Source: Dehalococcoidales bacterium (GTDB lineage: Bacteria; Chloroflexota; Dehalococcoidia; Dehalococcoidales; UBA5627). Taken from it: a stretch of DNA of 8,227 nt. The notes beneath the pieces were generated by a model. It was not told where the DNA came from. It did not search any database and worked only from the letters and a program-made list of their open reading frames with translations. The stretch lies in assembly GCA_028706995.1 (NCBI GenBank), contig JAQTVR010000046.1, positions 1 to 8,227 of the forward strand. The letters are read 5' to 3'. This document shows positions 1-7,220 of this stretch, in pieces (position 1 is the stretch's first letter; each line of letters starts with the position of its first letter). Both the position numbers and the translations under genes were made by a program.

Positions 1-293
1 TCTATATTAAGAATTATTTTAGCATAAAAAATATCGCTTTTAAGATCGCTTACTACCACTGAGTCTATAGAAGCACCCAACGTAACTAGAACCTTCTGCA
101 AAAGGTCATGGGTTAGAGGCCTGGGAACGCTTTCTCCTTTTAGCTTTATAAGTATGGCTTTCGCTTCCGCCGGCCCGATAAAAATAGGTAAAAACCTTTC
201 GGCTGTTTTTTCTTTCAAAAGAACTACATACTGATATTCCATTTGACGGTTCATAAGCCCAATACGCACACTATCTATCGTCATCTCTACCAT
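1..293 (-). CDS. Bifunctional nuclease (DUF151/BFN) family protein, 3' end outside the window
   Basis: Reading the minus strand from the ATG at 293-291 gives 97 open codons that run off the left edge, so the C-terminus is missing; family members are usually about 150-190 residues. The visible part matches the BFN/DUF151 fold. It has an N-terminal strand VRIGLMNRQMEYQYVVLL (residues 9-26), the family signature IGPAEAKAI (39-47), PRPLTHDLL (57-65), and VVVSDLKSDIFYAKIIL (79-95). A GGAGGGG ribosome-binding site lies at 307-301, seven bases before the ATG, which fixes the start; Met4 is a less well placed alternative. Members are described as having RNase/DNase activity in some organisms, but most bacterial ones are uncharacterised, so the activity here is inferred from family only. 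The gene is divergent from ppsA and has its own promoter. Family assignment is confident, exact function is not. Confidence 0.88.
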   Translation of the reverse strand, partial: MVEMTIDSVRIGLMNRQMEYQYVVLLKEKTAERFLPIFIGPAEAKAILIKLKGESVPRPLTHDLLQKVLVTLGASIDSVVVSDLKSDIFYAKIILNI

Positions 294-329
294 AAAAGCA
301 CCCCTCCTGCTCAGTTATCAGTATAGTTA

Positions 330-359
330 ATTCTACCCCTTGTTTTCTAAAACTGTCAA
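330..359 (-). promoter_or_regulatory. Sigma-70-type promoter of the DUF151 gene
   Basis: On the minus strand a perfect -35 hexamer TTGACA (359-354) is followed after 18 bases by TAGAAT (335-330), one mismatch from the -10 consensus. The expected start point near 323 gives a leader of about 30 bases containing the GGAGGGG ribosome-binding site. This is the best consensus promoter in the window. It lies back to back with the ppsA promoter. Confidence 0.75.
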
Positions 360-377
360 GGGAACCGGATTTACTTT

Positions 378-408
378 TTGTAGCATAATGCTTACATTAT
401 GGTATAAT
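378..408 (+). promoter_or_regulatory. Extended -10 promoter of ppsA
   Basis: A perfect TATAAT at 403-408 is preceded by TG one base upstream (TGGTATAAT, 400-408), which is the extended -10 arrangement. A -35-like TTGTAG at 378-383 is poor and its 19-base spacing is long, as expected when an extended -10 compensates. The predicted start near 415 gives a leader of about 38 bases with an AAGGAGAG ribosome-binding site at 437-444. The spacer contains a perfect inverted repeat, so occupancy by a regulator would compete with RNA polymerase. Confidence 0.7.
384..401. repeat. Perfect 7-bp inverted repeat in the ppsA promoter (candidate operator)
   Basis: CATAATG (384-390) and CATTATG (395-401) are exact reverse complements separated by four bases. 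The pair fills the interval between the -35-like and -10 elements of the ppsA promoter and ends two bases before TATAAT. A second imperfect palindrome, AGCATAATGCT (382-392), overlaps its left arm. The position is typical of a dimeric repressor or metal-type regulator site. No regulator gene is in the window, and the AT-rich background means chance cannot be excluded. Confidence 0.45.
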
Positions 409-452
409 AGTGGCGCTTTACACAAACTTACCTTAGAAGGAGAGTTCAAAAC

Positions 453-2699
453 ATGCCTGACACTATAATTTGGTTCAAAGACATTTCCAAGGAGGATGTC
501 GCTATTGTAGGTGGTAAAGGTGCCAATCTTGGAGAAATGACAAGAGCAAACATACCCGTCCCTCCTGGTTTTGTTGTATCTGTTGATGCGTATTATAATT
601 TTTTAAAGAAATCTGACATTACCGATGATATAAAAAATTTGCTGGAATCTCTTGATATAGAGGATACCAAACAGTTGCAACGCGTCTCAACCATGATAAA
701 ACAAATGATTTTAGACTCGCCTATTATGCCGGAATTAGCTGTTAATATAAAAGAAGCCTATAAACAACTCGGTGAAGGACCTGTGGCAGTTCGATCTTCA
801 GCCACTGCCGAAGATCTCCCTGAGGCATCTTTTGCCGGGCAGCAAAGTACTTTCCTTAATATTGAAGGCTCTGATGAAGTAGTTACTGCAGTTTTAAAAT
901 GCTGGGCATCACTTTTCGAGCCAAGAGCTATTTTTTATAGAGTACAACAGGGTTTCGACCATTTCAAAGTCGGCATTGCTGTACCTGTCCAGAGGATGTT
1001 AGCTTCAGTAACCTCCGGTGTTCTCTTCACTGTAGAACCGGTTACCAGTAACACAAAGCAAATTGTTATCGAAGCCATATATGGTTTAGGTGAGGGGTTA
1101 GTCTCTGGAGAGGTAACCCCTGATTTATATATAGTAGATAAAGAAAATTTTTCTATTGTTTCCAAAAGAGTAAGCTGCCAGAAACACCAACTTTCACGGA
1201 ATCTGGGCTCAAGTAGCAAGGAATCCAATACATGGCAACCGGTAGATATATCCCAGCAGGAACTTCCCAAGCTATCCGACGAGGAAATAATACAGCTTTC
1301 AAAAATAGGTAAACAGATTGAAGACCATTATAATTTCCCACAGGATATCGAATGGGCTAAAGAAAATGGAAGATATTTTATTGTTCAAACCCGTCCGGTA
1401 ACCACTATCAAAGAATCCATAGAAGAAGAACCGGAAATTAATGCGCCAGTACTTCTTCACGGAGTGGCTGCCAGCCCCGGTCTGGCCTCAGGTCCCGTTA
1501 AAATAATCTATCAAGCATCACAATTAGACAGGGTACATCTTGGTGATATTCTGGTTACCGAGATGACCACGCCGGATTTTGTCCCGGCAATGAAGAAAGC
1601 CGCCGCCATTGTTACCGATAGAGGCGGACGCACTGCTCACGCAGCTATTGTCAGCAGAGAACTCGGTATCCCATGCGTTGTGGGTACCGATCAGGCAACT
1701 AAAACTCTTATCGATAGGAAAATTATCACGGTCGACGGTTCAAAAGGCAAGGTTTACAGTGGCAAGGTCGCCCGCAGAATAACCACCACACAGATAAGCA
1801 ACATACTGAGAGAATCTATAGTTACTAAGACTAAGGTTTATGTAAATCTGGCTCAACCCGAACTGGCGGATATGATTGCCGCACGTAATGTCGATGGTGT
1901 CGGTCTATTAAGGGCTGAATTTATAGTAGCCCAAATCGGCGAGCACCCATGTTACATGCTGAAACAGAATAAAGGCAACGAATTTGTCGATAAGCTATAT
2001 GATGGGCTTCATGCGTTCGCCAAGGCTTTTTATCCACGCCCCGTTATCTACAGGACTACGGATTTTAAAACCAATGAATATCGTGACCTAATCGGAGGGA
2101 GCGACTTCGAAGAATCGGAAGAAAATCCGATGATAGGCTACAGAGGAGCTTCACGATATGTAACTGATATCGATTCTTTCAAACTTGAAACAGAAGCTAT
2201 CAAGCGGGTTAGAAAGCAGTATAAAAACCTGCATGTCATGATTCCCTTTGTCCGCACAGTCGAAGAGCTTAAACGCACGAAAGCTATTCTTGAGCAGGAA
2301 GGATTGATACGTTCCGAAGACTTCAAACTATGGATGATGGTCGAAGTTCCTTCCAATATTTTTCTCATGGAAAAATTCCTAAGCGTTGGTATCGACGGTA
2401 TTTCCATAGGAAGTAATGATTTGACCCAGCTAATACTGGGTGTTGATAGGGATAGCGCCAGACTGGCTTCGACATTCGACGAACGCAATGAAGCCGTAAT
2501 GATTGCACTGGAAAGAGCCATCACAGTGGCTAAAAGCATGGGTGTTACTGCCTCCATCTGCGGACAGGCGCCCTCTGTATATCCGGAACTCACCGAGAAA
2601 CTGGTATCATGGGGAATCACCTCAATCTCGGTAAGCCCCGATATGATAGGCACAACCCGTGAGATTATAGCCAAGGCAGAAGCCAAACTTAATCGTTAA
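453..2699 (+). CDS. ppsA: Phosphoenolpyruvate synthase (pyruvate, water dikinase)
   Basis: The 748-residue product converts pyruvate, ATP and water to PEP, AMP and phosphate, the gluconeogenic entry from pyruvate, in the cytoplasm. Three domains are visible in order. The N-terminal ATP-grasp-like nucleotide-binding domain (about 15-320) has GGKGANLGEM (20-29), VAVRSSATAEDLP (111-123), FAGQQS (127-132) and QDIEWA (297-302). The swivelling phosphohistidine domain (about 335-435) has GGRTAHAAIVSREL (391-404) with catalytic His396. The C-terminal PEP/pyruvate TIM barrel (about 455-745) has GVGLLRAEF (482-490), NPMIGYRG (558-565), IGSNDLTQLILGVDRDS (652-668) and CGQAPS (703-708) with the active-site Cys703. 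Thr394, two residues before the histidine, corresponds to the site phosphorylated by regulatory kinases in this family; no such kinase gene is seen here. The CGQAPS barrel motif and overall length fit PPS better than pyruvate phosphate dikinase. The start is set by AAGGAGAG at 437-444. The gene is followed directly by dgt. Confidence 0.93.
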   Translation: MPDTIIWFKDISKEDVAIVGGKGANLGEMTRANIPVPPGFVVSVDAYYNFLKKSDITDDIKNLLESLDIEDTKQLQRVSTMIKQMILDSPIMPELAVNIKEAYKQLGEGPVAVRSSATAEDLPEASFAGQQSTFLNIEGSDEVVTAVLKCWASLFEPRAIFYRVQQGFDHFKVGIAVPVQRMLASVTSGVLFTVEPVTSNTKQIVIEAIYGLGEGLVSGEVTPDLYIVDKENFSIVSKRVSCQKHQLSRNLGSSSKESNTWQPVDISQQELPKLSDEEIIQLSKIGKQIEDHYNFPQDIEWAKENGRYFIVQTRPVTTIKESIEEEPEINAPVLLHGVAASPGLASGPVKIIYQASQLDRVHLGDILVTEMTTPDFVPAMKKAAAIVTDRGGRTAHAAIVSRELGIPCVVGTDQATKTLIDRKIITVDGSKGKVYSGKVARRITTTQISNILRESIVTKTKVYVNLAQPELADMIAARNVDGVGLLRAEFIVAQIGEHPCYMLKQNKGNEFVDKLYDGLHAFAKAFYPRPVIYRTTDFKTNEYRDLIGGSDFEESEENPMIGYRGASRYVTDIDSFKLETEAIKRVRKQYKNLHVMIPFVRTVEELKRTKAILEQEGLIRSEDFKLWMMVEVPSNIFLMEKFLSVGIDGISIGSNDLTQLILGVDRDSARLASTFDERNEAVMIALERAITVAKSMGVTASICGQAPSVYPELTEKLVSWGITSISVSPDMIGTTREIIAKAEAKLNR

Positions 2700-3748
2700 T
2701 GATTCAACGGCTAAATATCCGAGAACGAATTGAAGAAAAAGAGCTGCAGCTCTCTCTGTTTGCAGCTCAAAGTCGTTTGTCTAAGGGCAGGTTTAGGGAC
2801 GAAGAACCCTGTGCGATACGCACTGCTTTCCAGCGTGACCGTGACAGGATTATTCACAGTAAAGCCTTTCGCCGTTTAAAACACAAGACTCAAGTTTTTA
2901 TTGCGCCGCTGGGTGACCATTACATAACACGTTTGACCCATACACTTGAGGTTTCTCAACTGGCAAGGACAATCGCCCGGTCGTTGAACTTGAATGAAGA
3001 TCTGGTGGAAGCTATCAGCCTGGGACATGACCTCGGTCATACGCCTTTCGGGCATATAGGTGAAGACGTTCTGAATGATCTGTGCCATGGCGGATTCAGA
3101 CACAATAAACAGAGCCTGCGGGTTGTGGATATCCTCGAGAATGATGGCAAAGGTTTGAATCTTACATGGGAGGTAAGAGACGGCATATTGAATCATTCTA
3201 AACCGGAAGATAATATGTATGGCGAGAACTGGGGAGAGGTTGCAACGCTGGAGGGTGAAATCTGTAAAATTTCCGATATCATTGCTTACATTAATCATGA
3301 TATAGGGGACGCCATAAGAGCCGGCGTAATCACCGAAGAAGATCTCCCCCCGTCAACCATGGAAATACTGGGGAGGTCACACGGCGAGCGCATAAATACA
3401 ATGGTTTGCGATATAATCGAAACATCATGGGCAGCAACAGGTTTGGAAGGCACAAAAATCAAGCCGGCAATAAAAATGAGTCCTGAGATATTAGAAGCTA
3501 CCAACACATTGAGATTATTCCTTTTCGAAAGTGTGTATAAACTGCAATCCAGGCAACACAAATCCGACATGGCTCGAAAGGTAGTACGCAGTCTTTATGA
3601 ATATTTTAGCTTACACCCGGATGAATTACCGCCTGAATATATACGCTACAGCGACGAAATAAAAATACGCGTTGTCGATTATATCGCAGGAATGACCGAT
3701 CAATACGCTATAAACCTGGCGAAAAAACTTTCGCCGACAGATAATTAG
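2699..3748 (+). CDS. dgt: dGTPase-like deoxynucleoside triphosphate triphosphohydrolase (HD superfamily)
   Basis: The 349-residue protein belongs to the dGTPase/SAMHD1-type HD hydrolases, which cleave dNTPs to deoxynucleosides and triphosphate and so adjust dNTP pools. The metal-binding HD signature is complete: His81 in THTLEVSQLAR, His110-Asp111 in LGHDLGHTPFGH (108-119), and an Asp near 201 in AYINHDIGDA (196-205). The N-terminal RDRDRIIHSKAFRRLKHKTQ (46-65) and C-terminal YIAGMTDQYA (328-337) are also typical. The length fits the short bacterial type, about 330-380 residues, rather than the longer E. coli Dgt, so the true substrate range may be wider than dGTP. The ATG overlaps the ppsA stop by one base (TAATG) and has no clear Shine-Dalgarno sequence, which points to translational coupling; the next methionine is far downstream. 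It is followed by dnaG, a neighbourhood also known from actinobacteria and clostridia. Confidence 0.92.
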   Translation: MIQRLNIRERIEEKELQLSLFAAQSRLSKGRFRDEEPCAIRTAFQRDRDRIIHSKAFRRLKHKTQVFIAPLGDHYITRLTHTLEVSQLARTIARSLNLNEDLVEAISLGHDLGHTPFGHIGEDVLNDLCHGGFRHNKQSLRVVDILENDGKGLNLTWEVRDGILNHSKPEDNMYGENWGEVATLEGEICKISDIIAYINHDIGDAIRAGVITEEDLPPSTMEILGRSHGERINTMVCDIIETSWAATGLEGTKIKPAIKMSPEILEATNTLRLFLFESVYKLQSRQHKSDMARKVVRSLYEYFSLHPDELPPEYIRYSDEIKIRVVDYIAGMTDQYAINLAKKLSPTDN

Positions 3749-3838
3749 GCACGATTATATGATAAACACACGTTATATTCCTGACCATGAATTTTTTAAT
3801 TCTAATTAATAAACAGTATTGAATCTAATAGATAAAAT

Positions 3839-3867
3839 CGGACAGACAAAATCAGTTATAGTATAAT
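3839..3867 (+). promoter_or_regulatory. dnaG promoter, implying a near-leaderless transcript
   Basis: CGGACA (3839-3844, four of six -35 matches) and a perfect TATAAT (3862-3867) are separated by the optimal 17 bases. Transcription would start near 3874, only a few bases before the dnaG ATG at 3878. No Shine-Dalgarno sequence precedes that ATG, which agrees with leaderless translation. A weaker second candidate, TAAACA (3810-3815) with 17 bases to TAAAAT (3833-3838), would give a leader of about 33 bases, still lacking a ribosome-binding site. The rest of the 129-base gap is AT-rich with no ORF and no convincing terminator for dgt. Confidence 0.6.
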
Positions 3868-3877
3868 TAAGTAGTAT

Positions 3878-5707
3878 ATGAGCATTATTGACGAAGTAAA
3901 ACAAAAAACGGATATTATTGAGATTATCAGCCAGTATACCAAGCTGACAAAAGCCGGTAAAAACCTCAAGGGGTTATGCCCTTTTCATAGTGAAAAGCAC
4001 GGATCCTTCTTTATATATCCTGAGCAGCAAACATGGCACTGTTTCGGCGCCTGCAATACAGGTGGAGATGTTTTTTCGTTCTTAATGAAACAACAAAATA
4101 TAGGCTTCGGTGATAGCCTTCGTTTACTTGCGGAAAAAGCCGGGATACCGGTGCCATCTAACGTCGATCACAGGGAAGATAAGGAAAAGTACGAAAAGCT
4201 TTACCAGATCAACCTGGCTGCCGCTCAGTACTTTTACAATATATTTCTTAACACTGCTTCCGGTGAAAAAGCCAAAATCTACGCTACAAAAAGAGGGCTA
4301 ATCGAAAAATCGATTATCGATTTTCAACTCGGATACAGCTTAAATAGCAGAGATGCTCTGAAAATATACCTGCTGGAAAAAGGATATTTCGATAGCGAGC
4401 TTATCCAGGCAGGAGTGTTAACTAAAGGAGAGATGCTGGATTCACATGATATTTTCCGTAACCGCCTGATGTTCCCCATACTTGATATAAAAGGCAAATT
4501 TTGCGGATTTGGGGCCCGTGCTTTTGAAGAAGGACAACCCAAGTACATTAATTCACCGCAAACCCCTATTTTCGATAAAAGCGGAAGCCTTTACGGTATT
4601 AATCTTGCCGCCTCTTTTATTCGTAAACTGGATCTTGCAATACTGGTTGAAGGATATATGGACGTTATTATTGCCCACCAATCCGGTTTTCCCAACGTGG
4701 TGGCTTCTATGGGGACTGCTATAACAGAAAAGCAAATTAATACTTTGAAAAAACTGACCAGGAATCTGATCTTGGCAATGGATTCCGATACTGCAGGTGA
4801 AGAGTCCATGTTACGTTGTGTAAGTTATGAGAATTTGATCGGCAACGAGATAAGGGTCGTCATACTGCCCGCAGGAAAAGACCCCGACGATGTCATACGC
4901 AGCGACAAAGATACGTGGCAGAAATTGATTGAACAGGCAATACCTGTAATTGATTATACCTTTGATATAATAACGTCAAAGCTAGATTTGAATATTGATA
5001 GTAATAGAATATTAGCTGCAAATAAACTTTTGGAAATTATAGGTAAAATAACCGACCCTGTACGCCAAGGCTTGTATTTTCATAAACTATCAGTACTAAC
5101 TAACATTAACGAAAATAATCTATTATCTGCTAGTAAAAATATCAAGGATAAATATAATATACGCGATAGTAAAAACTCGGAGGGAAAAGTTATATCTACT
5201 TGTATTCACCCGGTTTTTTCACAACCACTTGAAGAGTACTGCCTGGCATTATTATTACAATTTCCCAAACTAAGATCTTTCAAGAATAAATTGGAGGCCG
5301 AATATTTTGAAAACAGCGAAAACCGCGAGATATTCATTGCGCTCAGTCACAATGATGATTTGAATTTGATAAAAAACAGCCTGGATTATACAATCTGGGA
5401 GTACCTTGATAAGTTGATAAATAAAGAAGTGCCTTCCGATAAATTAGAGGAAAAAATGGCAGTATGTACGTTGCGCCTGCATGAAAAATGCCTTCGAAGT
5501 CTTGAATTGAAGCGGGAAGTGATTTTTGCCACTGAAGCGGCGTCGAAAGGCAGTATTGCCGGGCTTACCAAGCTGGAGGAACAGGGCATAGAGGGCAGCG
5601 CTCAATTGAGAGAGGTCTTTTCGAAAAAGTCTACGGGGGGGTTGCATGGAGGAGATAGCAATGAAGGACGAAAATACACTGATAAACAAAAAAACAGAGA
5701 AATCTAA
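3878..5707 (+). CDS. dnaG: DNA primase DnaG
   Basis: The 609-residue primase synthesises RNA primers at the replication fork and is normally recruited by the replicative helicase DnaB. The N-terminal zinc-binding domain (about 1-95) has CPFH (34-37) and HCFGAC (54-59), giving ligands Cys34, His37, Cys55 and Cys59. The second pair is spaced Cx3C rather than the usual Cx2C. The catalytic core (about 100-365) has RNRLMFPI (194-201), FGAR (211-214), and the Toprim acidic motifs VEGYMD (Glu258), AMDSDTAG (Asp302, Asp304) and DPDD (335-338). A GC-poor linker around residues 365-430 leads to a poorly conserved helical C-terminal region (about 445-580) where the helicase-binding domain is expected. 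The canonical start MSIIDEVKQKTDIIEIISQY supports the ATG at 3878 despite the absence of a Shine-Dalgarno sequence. The last 47 bases overlap rpoD in another frame. Confidence 0.95.
   Translation: MSIIDEVKQKTDIIEIISQYTKLTKAGKNLKGLCPFHSEKHGSFFIYPEQQTWHCFGACNTGGDVFSFLMKQQNIGFGDSLRLLAEKAGIPVPSNVDHREDKEKYEKLYQINLAAAQYFYNIFLNTASGEKAKIYATKRGLIEKSIIDFQLGYSLNSRDALKIYLLEKGYFDSELIQAGVLTKGEMLDSHDIFRNRLMFPILDIKGKFCGFGARAFEEGQPKYINSPQTPIFDKSGSLYGINLAASFIRKLDLAILVEGYMDVIIAHQSGFPNVVASMGTAITEKQINTLKKLTRNLILAMDSDTAGEESMLRCVSYENLIGNEIRVVILPAGKDPDDVIRSDKDTWQKLIEQAIPVIDYTFDIITSKLDLNIDSNRILAANKLLEIIGKITDPVRQGLYFHKLSVLTNINENNLLSASKNIKDKYNIRDSKNSEGKVISTCIHPVFSQPLEEYCLALLLQFPKLRSFKNKLEAEYFENSENREIFIALSHNDDLNLIKNSLDYTIWEYLDKLINKEVPSDKLEEKMAVCTLRLHEKCLRSLELKREVIFATEAASKGSIAGLTKLEEQGIEGSAQLREVFSKKSTGGLHGGDSNEGRKYTDKQKNREI
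5648..5652 (+). promoter_or_regulatory. Ribosome-binding site that decides the rpoD start
   Basis: GGAGG at 5648-5652 stands eight bases before the ATG at 5661, an ideal spacing. An in-frame ATG at 5646 would be preceded only by a run of seven G with four bases of spacing, and would itself contain this better site, so 5661 is preferred. The site lies inside the dnaG coding region, so rpoD translation begins while ribosomes are finishing dnaG. Confidence 0.75.
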
Positions 5708-7205
5708 TAAAAGCATGGATATCGATCTTGAAGATGAAACGGAACCGGTCGCCGCTAAAGAAGAGGATGTTTCCGAAGAAGCGGAAGATAATCCGGAAGA
5801 AGGGTTTGAACCGCAAGATATGTCCGATGACGAGTTTAATCCTTCCAAGGAAGATCTGGAGGAAGAAGATATTTCACAGGAACATGATGCTAAATTAGCA
5901 TTAATAGACCATGGAGATGAACCCGGCATCGTCGACGACCCCGTTCGCATGTATTTACATGAAATCGGTAGGGTGCTATTGCTTACCGCTGAAGATGAAA
6001 AAATACTGGCGCAGAAAATGGAGTCCGGCAAACGTATTAAAGAAATAAAGGAAAGTTGTCTATCCAAAAGCGGAAGATTGCCTTCGGCAATAGAAATAAT
6101 GCTTTGTATGCTCAGGGATTTGGCAAAACTAGCGCCCATTCTGAGGTTGTTGCAGGAAGAAATCGGAATAAGACCGGGTAGGAATTTCAAGGAAGATACC
6201 GCAAATCCTGTATTGATGAAATATATCTCCAATGAAATAGACCAGCGACTAACCCAAAACATCTCTTTGAAAACCGAGCAACCGGTATCGGATATAGAAC
6301 AGGCTATTATAAACCTGTATCTTAATATAACCCTCCTGCCCAAAGATCTCCTGAATGCTATTGATGACAATATAAAATTAAGTGAGATCGAGAAGCTGAC
6401 CGAAAATGCAGTTTTTATTAATAGGATAAGCATTTATAATGAAAAATTCCAGTCTTATATAGATGAACTCACACGCGAATCGGAAAAATCGGAAAAACAC
6501 CTTATAGAAGCTAACCTTAGACTGGTTGTCAGTGTCGCTAAAAAGCATATCGGCCGCGGAATGCCGCTTCTGGACCTGCTCCAGGAAGGGAATATGGGTC
6601 TTATTAGAGCCGTCGAAAAGTTCGACCATCATCGCGGTTTTAAGTTCAGCACCTATGCTACATGGTGGATACGCCAGGCGATCACACGTGCTATCGCTGA
6701 TCAAGCGCGCACTATTCGCATTCCGGTCCACATGGTAGAAACCATAAATAAATTACTCAGCGTCAGTCGCCAACTTTCACAGGAACTGGGGCGTGAGCCT
6801 ACCCCAAAAGAAATAGGCGACGAACTGGAGATATCCCCCGAAAAGGTAAGGGAGATAATTAAAGTATCCCAACTCCCCATCTCGCTTGAAGCCCCTATAG
6901 GCGAAGAGGAGGACAGCCACCTGGGAGATTTTATAGAAGACCAGAATGCCTTGCCCCCACCTGATGCCGCTTCCCGCCAGCTTTTGAAAGAGCAGATAGA
7001 GGACGTGCTGGATAGCCTCACCCCCCGCGAGCGCAGGGTGTTACAATTAAGATTCGGGCTTGAAGACGGCCGCAGTCGAACGCTGGAAGAGGTCGGACGT
7101 GAGTTTAACGTTACCAGGGAAAGAATCCGACAGATAGAAGCCAAGGCACTACGAAAACTGCGCCACCCCACCCGCAGCCGCAGGTTGAAAGATTATTTAG
7201 AATAA
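5661..7205 (+). CDS. rpoD: Primary RNA polymerase sigma factor (RpoD/SigA)
   Basis: The product (514 residues from 5661; 519 from 5646) directs RNA polymerase to housekeeping promoters. Residues 20-75 form a low-complexity tail with 27 Asp/Glu of 56, in the place of region 1.1. Region 1.2 begins at DDPVRMYLHEIG (92-103). A divergent stretch of roughly 150 residues (about 125-275) separates it from region 2, intermediate between short Bacillus-type and long E. coli-type inserts. Region 2 runs about 280-352, with NLRLVVSVAKKH (285-296), LLDLLQEGNMGLIRAVEKF (303-321) and the -10-reading TYATWWIRQAITRAI (331-345). Region 3 is about 360-438. Region 4 (about 450-514) has TPRERRVLQLRFG (454-466) and the -35-reading helix-turn-helix EEVGREFNVTRERIRQIE (476-493). 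A full region 3 and canonical region 4 mark it as the group 1 sigma. Transcription is presumably with dnaG, as no own promoter is evident. Confidence 0.95.
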   Translation: MKDENTLINKKTEKSNKSMDIDLEDETEPVAAKEEDVSEEAEDNPEEGFEPQDMSDDEFNPSKEDLEEEDISQEHDAKLALIDHGDEPGIVDDPVRMYLHEIGRVLLLTAEDEKILAQKMESGKRIKEIKESCLSKSGRLPSAIEIMLCMLRDLAKLAPILRLLQEEIGIRPGRNFKEDTANPVLMKYISNEIDQRLTQNISLKTEQPVSDIEQAIINLYLNITLLPKDLLNAIDDNIKLSEIEKLTENAVFINRISIYNEKFQSYIDELTRESEKSEKHLIEANLRLVVSVAKKHIGRGMPLLDLLQEGNMGLIRAVEKFDHHRGFKFSTYATWWIRQAITRAIADQARTIRIPVHMVETINKLLSVSRQLSQELGREPTPKEIGDELEISPEKVREIIKVSQLPISLEAPIGEEEDSHLGDFIEDQNALPPPDAASRQLLKEQIEDVLDSLTPRERRVLQLRFGLEDGRSRTLEEVGREFNVTRERIRQIEAKALRKLRHPTRSRRLKDYLE

Positions 7206-7220
7206 TTAATATATTATGTA

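Noticed and set aside
2138..2686. A 182-codon minus-strand frame inside ppsA.
   Set aside because: It lies fully antisense to the conserved TIM-barrel part of PEP synthase, has Ser-rich shadow composition and shows no family signature.
3789..3802. GAATT-TTTT-AATTC inverted repeat after dgt as a terminator.
   Set aside because: The stem is five A/T-dominated pairs with no T tract after it, and would not be stable enough. Such repeats are expected in AT-rich intergenic DNA.
5646..5660. Upstream in-frame ATG at 5646 as the rpoD start.
   Set aside because: It is preceded only by a G run with short spacing, while the ATG at 5661 has GGAGG at ideal distance. The five extra residues would add nothing conserved.
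5444..6433. A 329-codon open frame on the minus strand across the end of dnaG and the first half of rpoD.
   Set aside because: It is antisense to two clearly identified genes, and its Ser/Ile/Phe-rich composition is what the complement of Glu/Lys/Asp-rich coding sequence produces. It has no ribosome-binding site and no recognisable motif.
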